Counted from the first letter of the stretch, positions 9,733-19,074 are shown. The stretch is 64,000 nt of DNA from Panacibacter ginsenosidivorans (GCF_007971225.1 NZ_CP042435.1:3847501-3911500), one strand, 5' to 3'. Made by a program: numbers and translations. Notes: generated by a model not told the origin, from the letters alone.

Positions 9733-9764
9733 AAAATAAAAGCGACGGAATAGTTTCCGCCGCT
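9733..9764 (-). terminator. Rho-independent terminator of the T9SS-cargo gene
   Basis: Read on minus, AGCGGCGGAA pairs with TTCCGTCGCT (one mismatch) around a 4-base loop and is followed by TTTATTTT. It lies 25 bases past the stop of the 9790-11214 gene. Confidence 0.75.
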
Positions 9765-9789
9765 CTTGCTTTACTAAAGGTGGTAGGTT

Positions 9790-11214
9790 TTATTGTTTTA
9801 CAAATTGTGTTCTTTGCGTGCCTTTATCTGTAATTAGCTGCACATAGTAAACGCCCTTACCAAGGCGGGATACATTTACACCTAAAGCTGTAACACTTGT
9901 GCTAATTGTTTCTGCATGCACTATTTTGCCACTTGCATCTGAAATGCGCAGTGTTGCTTTGCCTGCATTCTGTGCATTAAATAAAATATACAACTGGTCT
10001 TTTACCGGGTTGGGGTAAGTTTTAATATTGCCTGTATAAACCAGCAGCGTTATCGGAACAATCTTTGAGAAAGTGTACTTGCCATCTTTATCAACCATCT
10101 GTAAACGGTAATAAACTTTATCACCATTTATTTTTTTGGCATCATCTGTAAAGCTGTAATTATTCGTAAGTGCGCTGTTGCCTTTGGCGGTTACATTTCC
10201 TGCAGTGGTAAAGTTTACACCATCTGCACTGCGCTGAATATTGAAGTGCGATGTGTTTACTTCATTGCTTGTTTGCCATGTTAATGAAATAACATTGTTG
10301 TTCCTGCTGGCAGTAAAGTTGAGTAGCGTAAGTGGGAGGGTGCAGGAAGTGCTGTATGTATAAGTATCACGCGTTTCATTATCCCATGCACTGGTGCCGG
10401 TATTCCATGACTGATGTAATGCAGTTGCAAGATCGCCGTTGCCATTGTACGTGTTGGTGGTGAGTTCTGAGTTTACCCATGTACTGGTACCGGTGTCCCA
10501 GTTTTCGGTGGTTTCTGTCAGCACTTTTGCCGATCCATTATAGGTGTAGGTAATTCTTTCTTCGTTTTCCCATGCTGAACCAGACCATGTCTCTATTACT
10601 GTTTGATGTACTGTTTTATCTCCATTGTAAGTATAAGTAGTTCTCGATGCATTAACCCATGCTGAAACGCCATCCCATGTTTGATTTAATACTACACTGG
10701 GTGTATTATCACTGTTATAGGTGTAAGTAACAAGTGACGTGTTTTGTAAAATAATAAGCGCTGATTGTGTTAATATAGAATCAACATAGCCATTTGTGTT
10801 ATAAGAATAAGTAGATATTGCTGATGTTTGCCATGTATTTGACAGCCATAGGTCGATTGTTATCGTTAATATTTTAAATGAGCCATCGTAGGTATATGTA
10901 CTTCTTGAAACATTTTTCCACGTGCTGTTGTTTTTGTTCCATTGTTGGGTTATTGCTTCGCTAACATAGTCACCACTGGCGTAAGTAAAATTTATTTGAA
11001 AAGAATTCACCCATGCGGATGAGCCTGTATTCCATAGCTGCTGAAGAAGTGTTGTTAAATGGCAATTTGCATCATAAGTACTTACTGTCCTGCCACTGTC
11101 CTGCCATGCAGTGCCAGTCCATTTCTCAGTAACAATTGTATCAACTTTTGCAGTTTGTGCCTCGCTTTTTACTATAAATGCAAATAAAAAAGCGGCAAGT
11201 AATAATCGTTTCAT
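9790..11214 (-). CDS. Repeat-containing secreted protein with T9SS type A sorting domain
   Basis: 474-residue secreted protein. The start is set at the ATG at 11214, which opens a clean signal peptide (MKRLLLAAFLFAFIVKSEAQ); a longer open frame upstream has no support. Residues ~25-310 consist of about nine imperfect repeats of ~32 residues with the pattern W-(N/D)TGTSAWVN-x-R-TYTYNG-(D/N)G, related to beta-rich YD/RHS-like surface repeats. A CTLPLTLLNFTASR linker and a fibronectin-like segment follow. The C-terminal ~75 residues are a type A T9SS sorting domain: KTYPNPVKDQL, GKIVHAE, LGKGVYYVQL, ending RTQFVKQ. The protein is therefore predicted to cross the outer membrane by the PorU-type route and be cell-attached or released. 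Function is unknown. Confidence 0.88.
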   Translation of the reverse strand: MKRLLLAAFLFAFIVKSEAQTAKVDTIVTEKWTGTAWQDSGRTVSTYDANCHLTTLLQQLWNTGSSAWVNSFQINFTYASGDYVSEAITQQWNKNNSTWKNVSRSTYTYDGSFKILTITIDLWLSNTWQTSAISTYSYNTNGYVDSILTQSALIILQNTSLVTYTYNSDNTPSVVLNQTWDGVSAWVNASRTTYTYNGDKTVHQTVIETWSGSAWENEERITYTYNGSAKVLTETTENWDTGTSTWVNSELTTNTYNGNGDLATALHQSWNTGTSAWDNETRDTYTYSTSCTLPLTLLNFTASRNNNVISLTWQTSNEVNTSHFNIQRSADGVNFTTAGNVTAKGNSALTNNYSFTDDAKKINGDKVYYRLQMVDKDGKYTFSKIVPITLLVYTGNIKTYPNPVKDQLYILFNAQNAGKATLRISDASGKIVHAETISTSVTALGVNVSRLGKGVYYVQLITDKGTQRTQFVKQ

Positions 11215-11391
11215 AAGTGCGAATTTTAGACGTTGATTTATTTTGGTGTTTAAAATTAAATGGCAACAGGATCGTGAAAATGCAGTAGTTGTTTCGCAAT
11301 GTAAAAGGTACGCATAAAAAATACTATTAAGAAAAAAAATGATCACTAAAATTAAAATGCGGTAACCTGAGCAAAAACACCCGGCCTTTTA

Positions 11392-11399
11392 TACATTCG
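11392..11399 (+). promoter_or_regulatory. Possible -7 box TACATTCG upstream of murA
   Basis: One mismatch from TAnnTTTG, 43 bases before the murA ATG. Weak evidence; no clear -33 box. Confidence 0.25.
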
Positions 11400-11441
11400 T
11401 TTGGTGAACCAGAAATAATAACCAACCAATAATTTATATAC

Positions 11442-12746
11442 ATGGCATCATTTGAAGTAAGAGGAGGCAAAAAACTGCGTGGTGAGATTATACCGCAAGG
11501 CGCCAAGAACGAAGCATTGCAAATCATTTCAGCAGTACTGCTTACGCCGGAAAAAGTTACCATCAGCAATATCCCCGATATAGTAGATGTAAACCTTCTC
11601 ATTGAACTGCTGATTGAACTTGGCGTAAAAACGGAACGCCCAACAAGACATACCTGCATCTTCCAGGCAGACAATGTGGATGTTGATTTTCTTGGTTCAG
11701 AAGCTTTTAGAAAAAAGAGTGGCAGGCTACGCGGATCTGTAATGATCGCAGGTCCCATGCTTTCCCGTTTTAAAAAAGCGTACATACCAAAACCCGGTGG
11801 TGACAAGATTGGCAGAAGAAGATTAGATACACATATCATTGGTTTTGAAAAGCTCGGGGCTCGCTTCGAATACAATGAAGAGCATAATTATTTTCAACTG
11901 GTAGCCCCCAACCTGCAGGGTACTTATATGTTGCTGGATGAACCTTCTGTTACCGGCACTGCCAATATTGTAATGGCTGCGGTTATGGCAAAAGGCACCA
12001 CCACTATTTATAATGCAGCCTGCGAACCTTATCTGCAGCAGCTTTGTAAAATGCTCAATCGTATGGGTGCAAAGATCAGCGGTGTGGGCAGTAATTTGTT
12101 AACGATCGAAGGCGTAGATTATCTTGGCGGCACAGAACACCGCATGTTACCGGATATGATCGAGATAGGCAGTTTTATAGGCCTTGCCGCCATGACGCAA
12201 AGTGAGATCACCATAAAAAATGCAGGCATAGAGCATCTCGGTATTATTCCGGAAAAATTTCAGCAACTTGGTATACAAATGGAATTTCGTGGTGATGATA
12301 TTTATATTCCTGCACAGGAAAGTTATGAGATCAGTACTTACCTTGATGGCGGTATCTTAACGGTGTCTGATCATCCCTGGCCGGGCTTTACACCAGATTT
12401 GTTAAGTATTGTTTTGGTAGTGGCCACACAAGCGGTTGGAAGTGTGCTTATTCACCAGAAAATGTTTGAGAGCCGTTTATTCTTTACAGATAAACTTATT
12501 GACATGGGCGCTCAGATTATCCTCTGCGATCCGCACCGCGCCACGGTTATAGGGCTTGCAAGAAAAAATCAATTGCGTGGCATCACCATGAGCAGTCCCG
12601 ATATACGTGCAGGCCAGGCATTGCTCATTGCCGCATTAAGTGCAGAAGGTAAAAGCACTATTCAGAACATTGAACAGATAGACCGCGGTTATCAATATAT
12701 TGATGAACGTTTGCGAAAGCTTGGTGCAGATATAAAGCGTGTATAA
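11442..12746 (+). CDS. murA: UDP-N-acetylglucosamine 1-carboxyvinyltransferase MurA (Asp-type active site)
   Basis: 434-residue EPSP-synthase-fold enzyme that adds enolpyruvate from PEP to UDP-GlcNAc, the first committed step of peptidoglycan synthesis, in the cytoplasm. Seen: GAKNEALQ near residue 20 (UDP-GlcNAc and PEP-contacting Lys/Asn), the RLRGSVMIAGPMLSRF segment, and the catalytic loop PKPGGDKIGRRRLDTH. In Escherichia coli MurA this loop carries Cys115, the residue alkylated by fosfomycin; here the codon at 11802-11804 is GAC, giving Asp121. Asp-type MurA enzymes (for example in Mycobacterium tuberculosis) are active and fosfomycin-insensitive. Length and C-terminal DIRAGQALLIAALSAEG are normal. 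Monocistronic by position; a DUF1801 gene follows after a repeat-containing gap. Confidence 0.97.
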   Translation: MASFEVRGGKKLRGEIIPQGAKNEALQIISAVLLTPEKVTISNIPDIVDVNLLIELLIELGVKTERPTRHTCIFQADNVDVDFLGSEAFRKKSGRLRGSVMIAGPMLSRFKKAYIPKPGGDKIGRRRLDTHIIGFEKLGARFEYNEEHNYFQLVAPNLQGTYMLLDEPSVTGTANIVMAAVMAKGTTTIYNAACEPYLQQLCKMLNRMGAKISGVGSNLLTIEGVDYLGGTEHRMLPDMIEIGSFIGLAAMTQSEITIKNAGIEHLGIIPEKFQQLGIQMEFRGDDIYIPAQESYEISTYLDGGILTVSDHPWPGFTPDLLSIVLVVATQAVGSVLIHQKMFESRLFFTDKLIDMGAQIILCDPHRATVIGLARKNQLRGITMSSPDIRAGQALLIAALSAEGKSTIQNIEQIDRGYQYIDERLRKLGADIKRV

Positions 12747-12785
12747 ATTTTTTGTACTAAGCTGTTGAATATGCACGAAGCTTTT

Positions 12786-12805
12786 GTTGCGTCGCACTCT
12801 TGTAC
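12786..12805 (+). repeat. A arm of the dispersed repeat family
   Basis: Perfect A consensus preceded by cgaagctttt, 40 bases past the murA stop. With the oppositely oriented A arm at 13279-13298 it brackets the DUF1801 gene. Confidence 0.75.
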
Positions 12806-12878
12806 TGAAGCATAAATCATGAACATTTTTATAATAATACTAAATTGATTTTTATAAATTGTACTAAACAATACGATC

Positions 12879-13247
12879 ATGCTAAAGCCTGCAAGCGTTG
12901 ATGAATATATAAAAGGTTTCCCGGTAGAAACACAAAAGAAATTAGCGCAAATCCGTAACGCCGTTAAAAAACTTTCACCAACAGCCGAAGAAGTGATCAG
13001 CTATGGAATGCCTGCATTCAAGTTAAATGGAATGTTGGTATTTTATGCAGGCTATGAAAAGCATATTGGATTCTATCCGACACCTTCAGGAATAGCAGCT
13101 TTTAAAAAAGAACTCTCTGTTTATAAGAATGCAAAAGGCTCTGTTCAGTTTCCACTTGATAAACCACTACCAATGACACTTATCAATAACATAATTAAAT
13201 TCAGAATCGCAAAGAACTTAGAAACTGCAAAGACAAAAAAGAAATAA
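12879..13247 (+). CDS. DUF1801 (YdhG-like) small protein
   Basis: 122-residue protein of the DUF1801/YdhG family, whose fold resembles frataxin-like iron chaperones. Seen: a start VDEYIKGFPVETQKKLAQIR, the conserved core PTAEEVISYGMPAFKLNG, then FYAGYEKHIGFYPTPSG and the C-terminal basic tail KTKKK. Some database entries call this family iron chaperones, but the biochemical role is not firmly established. No signal peptide, so cytoplasmic. It stands alone between two inverted A repeat arms (12786 and 13279), which is unusual and may reflect movement as a unit. ATG at 12879 is the only sensible start. Confidence 0.85.
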   Translation: MLKPASVDEYIKGFPVETQKKLAQIRNAVKKLSPTAEEVISYGMPAFKLNGMLVFYAGYEKHIGFYPTPSGIAAFKKELSVYKNAKGSVQFPLDKPLPMTLINNIIKFRIAKNLETAKTKKK

Positions 13248-13278
13248 CTGCCAACCCCTTTCGCTTTTATATTCTTCA

Positions 13279-13298
13279 GTACAAGAGTGCGACGCAAC
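13279..13298 (-). repeat. A arm (reverse form) of the dispersed repeat family
   Basis: Perfect reverse A arm, followed by gatgctgctcaatgcagc and an agctgggttca flank (degenerate gccgggctca). It lies 30 bases after the DUF1801 stop. Confidence 0.75.
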
Positions 13299-13846
13299 GA
13301 TGCTGCTCAATGCAGCAAAAAGCTGGGTTCATAAAAAATAGTTATTGCATAAATAGAAACGTTACCCAACGTATGCGTGTTGCTTTACGTTATAAATGCT
13401 GCATGTGATTGTAATGAATTTGTAAAAAATACATGAATGGTCATATAATGGGGTTGAATAAAACAGCAGTTTGTACAAAATTGTAGTCTTCGAAAAATAT
13501 CACGTGATAAGAAGTGCTTAACCATGAAAAAGCTGTTGTTAATTAAAATCGCAGGTTCCACCTGAGCGGTTAATCAAAAAAAATATAATGCACACAGGTT
13601 ATTGCCAATGTTGGTAATGCTAATGGTATTGGTTTGTCCTTAACTGACAATGCTGCAAAAAAGTAAGCGATGTTGACTGAAATTATGATGCATACTTAAA
13701 TCTTAAAATGCACATTACTCATTTAAAAATAAAACATACTGTGAAGCATGTGGCTGGCTTTACAAGTGTGTTTATATAAATGTAACTGTTGACAGCAGTT
13801 AAGTAAGGTTGATGCAATTTTTATTGTTTCACAAAAAAACTTTTTT
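13299..13846. other. Non-coding leader region upstream of the SusC gene
   Basis: About 550 bases with no recognisable gene, RNA or regulator; A+T-rich, with only very short reading frames (for example a 13-codon frame starting about 13524). No sigma/anti-sigma or hybrid two-component gene, which often precede SusC genes, is present. No exact TAnnTTTG box was found. The region could hold a promoter with weak boxes and a long 5' leader. Confidence 0.4.
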
Positions 13847-16800
13847 ATGAGAATGAGAATTTTATTGTTGCTTGGCCTGCTTATGAGTATTGCAGGGTTT
13901 GGCCAGCAAACCCGTACTGTGAGCGGAAAAGTTACAGACCTTAAAGATGGCGCACCTTTAGCGGGTGTTACAGTAAAAGCAAAAGGACAATCGCAGGTTG
14001 TAACAACACAGGTGGATGGAACATTTACGATTAATGTTTCATCTTCAACTACTGCACTTGAGTTTTCATACGTTGGGTATGGCGATCTTGAAGTGCCTGT
14101 ATCAGATAAAATGGCAGTAGTAATGTCTGCATCAGAAAAGAGCCTGAATGAAGTAGTGGTAGTGGGTTATGGTACTGCTACAAAGAAAAATGTATCTGGT
14201 TCTATTTCCAAAATTGCCGGTAAGGATGTTTCTAATTTTCCTGCTCCAAGTTTTGAATCTGCATTACAAGGCAAAGCGCCGGGTGTTGTAGTGGAATCAG
14301 GAAGTGGTAAAGTGGGGCAGGGTATTAAGATACGCATACGCGGTACATCTTCTATAAGTGCCAGCAGCCAGCCGCTTTATGTGGTGGATGGATTGCCTGT
14401 TACGTCTACTTCTCAATCTGATCCCAATAATGAAGCGACCAATCCATTGGCAGACATTAACCCCAACGATATTGAATCTGTTGAAGTTTTGAAAGATGCA
14501 TCTGCAGCAGCTATCTATGGGGCACGTGCTGCAAATGGTGTTGTTTTGATCACTACTAAAAAGGGCAGGAACAGCCAGAAAACAAATATTGAACTCAATG
14601 TTACACATAGCTGGAGCAACCCCACCAGGAAAAGAAGTTTTCTTGATGCCAAACAATATGTAAGTCTTTTTGACCAGGCTATAATCAGCGATGCCACATA
14701 CGATTTCACAAATGGTTTATCCGGTTATGATAATCTTGATGATGCCATTGCAGATTACCGCGACGTTTATTATCCCACTTATGGTATTTCGTTAGATGAT
14801 TATGCATTAGGACTTGATTATCGTAACGGTGCAGTAAACACAGACTGGCAAAGTTTGTTATACAACAAAAATGCTCCTTCAAGGCAAGTTGATCTTTCAG
14901 CTTCCGGGGGCTCGGACAAAACAAGATTTTTTGTTTCCGGTTTTTATAATGACCAGGAAGCTATTGTGATCAATAATAAATTCAGCCGTTATGGTGGCAG
15001 GTTTAACCTTGAGCATAATGCAACATCCAAACTTACGCTCGGCATGAATTTGGCCATAAGCCGTTCTGAATTAAAAAGGGTAAGTAATGATAATGCATTT
15101 TCTACACCAGGTCAATTGGTTGCACAACTGCCAATCTCTCCTGTTTATGATCCCAATACTGGTAAGCTTAATGGTCACACATTATATGCAAATGGATTAT
15201 TCGATGCACAATTCAACAGTGATAACCAGGTAACATTTAGAACGCTTGGAAATGTTTTTGCCAACTACAATATTATACCTTCTTTATCTTTTCGTTCAGA
15301 GTTTGGAACAGATATATTAAACCTGGTGCAGGAATCTTTTAATGGTAAAGAAACGCAGGATGGTGCAGGTATAGGAAGAGGCGGATATATCAATACACAG
15401 AATGTAAACATTAACACCAACAACTATTTTACATTTACTCCAAAGACAGGAGATAATAATAAGATAAATGCAGTACTGGGTATGAGTTATCTCGAGGGAA
15501 ATGTAAAGCAGGCTTTTGTAAATGGTGAAGATTATCCTTCAGATGCTATAAAGAATCTCTCTGCTGCTACCAATATTACTTTTGGTACATCCACAGCAAG
15601 CCGTTTTACATTCCTGTCTTATTTTTTGCGTGGCACATATTCCTTTAAAGACAAATACCTGTTTAGCGGAAGTGTAAGAACTGACGCGTCATCACGTTTT
15701 GGTGCCAATAACAGGTATGGCTGGTTTCCTGCCGCTTCTGTAGGCTGGGTAATTTCTGAAGAGAAATTTATGGAGAATATTGCAGCTATTAGCTTTCTTA
15801 AATTAAGAGGTAGCTACGGTTTAACAGGTAACGCAGAAATAGGGGAAAGTAATTTTCTTGCATTATATGGCATCTCAAACTACCCGGGCTTTCCAGGTTA
15901 TGTGCCCTTGCAGTTAGCAAATCCTGATCTTAAATGGGAGAAAACAGCACAGGCAGATGTGGGCCTTGAATTCGCTCTTTTAAAGAACCGCATATCAGGA
16001 GAAGTTGATTATTATAGTAAAAAAACCAGCGATCTTTTATTAGCTGTTAATGTACCCGCTACAACAGGTTACACCACCATTTTACAGAATCTTGGTAACA
16101 TGGATAATAAAGGCTGGGAATTTTCATTGACCGGAAGAATTTTTGACGGTGCATTTAAATGGACATCCAGCATTAACGCAGCGTATAATAAGAATACCGT
16201 TAAGAATATCAAAGGACAAATTATACAAGGCGGTGGTGGTTTGCAAAGAGCTGTTGAAGGCCAGCCTATTGGTGTATTTTTTATGCAAAAATTCGTAGGC
16301 GTTGATCCTGAAACCGGTGATGCACTTTATGCAGATGCTGATGGCAAACCAACGAGTGATTATTCAGCAGCAGAAAGAATGGTTGTAGGTAAGGCAAATC
16401 CCGATTGGACCGGTGGTTTCAGTAATACATTTTCTTACAAAGGATTCGATCTGAATGCGCTGTTCAATTTTGTAAGTGGCAATAACATATATAATGCAGG
16501 AGCCATTTATATGTCAGATGGTTTTTATAATGGTTTCGATAATCAAACAACGGATATCTTAAATGCATGGAAGAAACCTGGCGATATCACCAATATTCCA
16601 AGAATTGGCTACTTCTATGGTTCAGGTAACCGCAATTCTTCACAATGGCTATACGATGGTTCTTATATTAGATTAAGAACTGTATCACTTGGCTATACGT
16701 TGCCTAAATCTGTTATTAACACATTAAAGATCACTTCTGCAAGAATATATGTTGCAGGACTTAATTTATGGACATCCACCAACTATGCAGGCGATCCCGA

Positions 16801-16900
16801 AGTAAATACGCAAACACTCGGCAATATTGGCGGCGGACAGGATTTCTATACCATACCCCAACCAAAAACTATAACAGTTGGTGTTAATGTCAGATTCTGA
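13847..16900 (+). CDS. SusC/RagA-family TonB-linked outer-membrane transporter
   Basis: 1017-residue TonB-dependent importer that forms the barrel of a SusCD nutrient uptake pair. Order: signal peptide (residues 1-~20, LLLLGLLMSIAGFGQ); carboxypeptidase-regulatory-like domain (TRTVSGKVTDLKDGAPLAGV); TonB/plug entry NEVVVVGYGTATKKNVSGS; plug domain with SusC hallmark EVLKDASAAAIYGARAANGV; then a 22-strand-type barrel ending in GVNVRF with a terminal Phe. It is followed after 22 bases by its SusD partner. The substrate cannot be told: no glycoside hydrolase, sulfatase or peptidase gene is adjacent, so it may serve peptides or oligosaccharides processed elsewhere. Confidence 0.95.
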   Translation: MRMRILLLLGLLMSIAGFGQQTRTVSGKVTDLKDGAPLAGVTVKAKGQSQVVTTQVDGTFTINVSSSTTALEFSYVGYGDLEVPVSDKMAVVMSASEKSLNEVVVVGYGTATKKNVSGSISKIAGKDVSNFPAPSFESALQGKAPGVVVESGSGKVGQGIKIRIRGTSSISASSQPLYVVDGLPVTSTSQSDPNNEATNPLADINPNDIESVEVLKDASAAAIYGARAANGVVLITTKKGRNSQKTNIELNVTHSWSNPTRKRSFLDAKQYVSLFDQAIISDATYDFTNGLSGYDNLDDAIADYRDVYYPTYGISLDDYALGLDYRNGAVNTDWQSLLYNKNAPSRQVDLSASGGSDKTRFFVSGFYNDQEAIVINNKFSRYGGRFNLEHNATSKLTLGMNLAISRSELKRVSNDNAFSTPGQLVAQLPISPVYDPNTGKLNGHTLYANGLFDAQFNSDNQVTFRTLGNVFANYNIIPSLSFRSEFGTDILNLVQESFNGKETQDGAGIGRGGYINTQNVNINTNNYFTFTPKTGDNNKINAVLGMSYLEGNVKQAFVNGEDYPSDAIKNLSAATNITFGTSTASRFTFLSYFLRGTYSFKDKYLFSGSVRTDASSRFGANNRYGWFPAASVGWVISEEKFMENIAAISFLKLRGSYGLTGNAEIGESNFLALYGISNYPGFPGYVPLQLANPDLKWEKTAQADVGLEFALLKNRISGEVDYYSKKTSDLLLAVNVPATTGYTTILQNLGNMDNKGWEFSLTGRIFDGAFKWTSSINAAYNKNTVKNIKGQIIQGGGGLQRAVEGQPIGVFFMQKFVGVDPETGDALYADADGKPTSDYSAAERMVVGKANPDWTGGFSNTFSYKGFDLNALFNFVSGNNIYNAGAIYMSDGFYNGFDNQTTDILNAWKKPGDITNIPRIGYFYGSGNRNSSQWLYDGSYIRLRTVSLGYTLPKSVINTLKITSARIYVAGLNLWTSTNYAGDPEVNTQTLGNIGGGQDFYTIPQPKTITVGVNVRF

Positions 16901-16922
16901 TCTTTAATTAAAACATGAACAA

Positions 16923-18320
16923 ATGAAAAAGCTAAAATATATTTCCTTATCGCTTGTTACAGCAACACTCCTGTTTGCATGTAATAAAAAGCTTGATGTA
17001 TTGCCACAAAACAATGTAACACCAGAGCAAATAACGACCTCCGCAGATGTGGTAGCACTAATGTTAGGCGGTTATGGCCAATTGCAAAACCCGAACGCTT
17101 TTGGGGAACGTTATCTTTTAATTGCTGATCTTCTTGCATCACAGGACCAGGAAGATTTTATAGGCACCTTTACCAATTACGGAGAGATACAATCGAAGAC
17201 ACAGATCGATGACAATTCTATTGCTTCCGGCATCTGGATCAATGCATATGCTACTATCAATAGCATGAATACTGTTCTGGATAAAATAAGTATTGTTGAT
17301 GAAGACATCCGCCCTGCAATCCAGGCGGAGGCAAGATTTATAAGAGGCATTGTTTATTTTGAACTCATAAACTTTTATGCGCAGCCCTATTCAGCAGGTA
17401 ATACAACCGCTGCTAATTCAGGTGTACCACTTATTCTGCAGCCAACGTATGCTTATGATTCCACTGTTAAACCTTCCAGGGCCACAACAGAAGAAGTTTA
17501 CCAGCAGGTATTGGATGACTTAAAAGCAGCAGCTGATGCATTGCCCACCAGTGCAGATGCAGGCCGTGCTACAAAATATTCAGCTGAAGCTTTTCTTTCA
17601 AGGGTTTATATGCAGATGGCCGATTACCAGTCTGCAGCAGAAATGGCTGATGATGTTATTACCAATGGTGGTTTTACATTGCTGAGCGATTACAGCAAAT
17701 GTTTCAATATCAGTTCCGGTTATTCTCCCGAAGATATTTTTGGTATACTGCAATCTTCACAAAGCAATGCGGGCACTACCAATAATGGCTTGCCAACTTT
17801 TTATTCAGCCTATCCGGTTGGACGCGGCGATGTGATTATAAACAATAACTATTTCTCCTATTTTGAAGAGCAGGATGCAAGAGCAACAGTGGGTGCCGGA
17901 GGCACTGCATCTGAATTTAATTATCCCGGCGATGGTATAAGTGGTGGTGGTATTTATACAGGAAAATTCAAAGAAATATACAGAACCATTCCTGTTGTAA
18001 GACTTGCGGAAATGTATCTGACAAGAGGTGAAGCAAACAAAAGAAAAGGCGGCGCACCTGTTGGCGGCGTTAATCCTTTGGATGATATTAATATTGTAAG
18101 AGAACGTTCTTTTGCATCGGACCTTGATGCAGTAAGTGCTGATGATTTTGTTGATGAACGTTTCCGCGAACTTGGTTTTGAAGGAGACAGGGTTTGGACA
18201 CTTAAACGTTTACAGCTCGATATAGATGGTCTTCCTTACAACGATCCCAAACTGGTATTACCTATACCGCAAAGAGAGGTTGATGTAAATAAAAACCTTG
18301 TGCAGAACGAAGGTTATTAA
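16923..18320 (+). CDS. SusD/RagB-family nutrient-binding lipoprotein
   Basis: 465-residue outer-surface lipoprotein that acts as the lid of the SusC barrel. The signal ends in LLFAC (Cys ~ residue 20). The helical TPR-like SusD fold is indicated by EARFIRGIVYFELINFYAQP (SusD N-terminal hallmark), ATKYSAEAFLSRVYMQMADY, VVRLAEMYLTRGEAN and the C-terminal ELGFEGDRVWTLKRLQLD with a PIPQREVDVNKNLVQNEGY end, all classic for the family. It lies 22 bases after susC and a strong terminator follows, so the pair is a two-gene operon. Confidence 0.95.
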   Translation: MKKLKYISLSLVTATLLFACNKKLDVLPQNNVTPEQITTSADVVALMLGGYGQLQNPNAFGERYLLIADLLASQDQEDFIGTFTNYGEIQSKTQIDDNSIASGIWINAYATINSMNTVLDKISIVDEDIRPAIQAEARFIRGIVYFELINFYAQPYSAGNTTAANSGVPLILQPTYAYDSTVKPSRATTEEVYQQVLDDLKAAADALPTSADAGRATKYSAEAFLSRVYMQMADYQSAAEMADDVITNGGFTLLSDYSKCFNISSGYSPEDIFGILQSSQSNAGTTNNGLPTFYSAYPVGRGDVIINNNYFSYFEEQDARATVGAGGTASEFNYPGDGISGGGIYTGKFKEIYRTIPVVRLAEMYLTRGEANKRKGGAPVGGVNPLDDINIVRERSFASDLDAVSADDFVDERFRELGFEGDRVWTLKRLQLDIDGLPYNDPKLVLPIPQREVDVNKNLVQNEGY

Positions 18321-18343
18321 GATATCTCATGTGCCATATATAA

Positions 18344-18372
18344 AGCCGGTAGCTATGCTGCCGGCTTTTTTT
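18344..18372 (+). terminator. Rho-independent terminator of the SusCD operon
   Basis: AGCCGG(T/C)AGC pairs with GCTGCCGGCT around a short loop, followed by T8. It lies about 25 bases past the susD-type stop codon. Confidence 0.85.
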
Positions 18373-18409
18373 ATTTGTGTACCCGCTGTGGTTTTTTATG
18401 GCATCGCCT

Positions 18410-18429
18410 GTTGTGTCACTCACTTGTAC
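18410..18429 (-). repeat. B arm of the dispersed repeat family
   Basis: GTTGTGTCACTCACTTGTAC with the usual preceding flank atggcatcgcct. With the reverse A arm at 19408-19427 it has the B...A order of a complete element, but enclosing ~980 bases that hold a lipoprotein gene and a YciI remnant. Confidence 0.75.
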
Positions 18430-18606
18430 ATTCGGAATAAATAGGAAGCAAAATAGGATACACTTTTTTAAACATTTATATAATTTAAAAATGTAAGTTG
18501 AAAACTTTATGGTTACTATAAAACATTATTGACACCCAGTAATTTTTTATAGATTTATTGGGGCAATACAAACGTTATGCATCATTTTAGAGTGACTTCC
18601 TAAACT

Positions 18607-19074
18607 ATGAGACTATTAATAAATCTCTTTTTATTGGCAATATCTTTTCTGACATTTAGCTGCAAAACAAATAGTAGGAAATCATTTTCCATTTCAATTG
18701 AGTATTCATCACCTTGGGCTTATCCGACAAAATACAATTTGACACAAAACTCTATTATTGTAAACGGAACTGAAAAAAGAAGTGATAGACATACAAAAGA
18801 TGTTTATAAAAGATTGTTGACACAAGCAGAAAGTGACAGTATTTATAATTTTTTAAAATCAATTTCGTATGACACTTTAAAAGATAGTTATCAAAATCCA
18901 AATTTCTATGACGGAACAGGTATAATTATCAAAATCAATGGACAGCAACTAAAATCAAAAAAAGTATTAGTCTATATGTGTTCGACACATATGACAGATA
19001 CCTTACAAAATTTAATGCAGAGACAAGTTTTAAATAATAAATACAAGTACGAAAACCTTTGTAAAGATCAATAA
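18607..19074 (+). CDS. Small hypothetical lipoprotein, A+T-rich
   Basis: 155-residue protein of unknown function. A lipoprotein signal is clear (MRLLINLFLLAISFLTFSC, Cys at residue 19), so it should be anchored in the periplasm or at the surface. The rest is a mix of beta and helical segments without a motif I recognise. A hand count over 18601-18840 gives about 30% G+C against roughly 38-40% in the neighbouring SusD gene, and codon choice differs accordingly, which suggests recent acquisition. A possible promoter is TTG (about 18528-18530) with TAGATTTA 18 bases later. It lies between a B arm (18410) and a reverse A arm (19408) of the dispersed repeat. Confidence 0.75.
   Translation: MRLLINLFLLAISFLTFSCKTNSRKSFSISIEYSSPWAYPTKYNLTQNSIIVNGTEKRSDRHTKDVYKRLLTQAESDSIYNFLKSISYDTLKDSYQNPNFYDGTGIIIKINGQQLKSKKVLVYMCSTHMTDTLQNLMQRQVLNNKYKYENLCKDQ

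Noticed and set aside
11215-11346. Longer start for the T9SS cargo protein
   Set aside because: The added residues precede a complete signal peptide and include no conserved feature.
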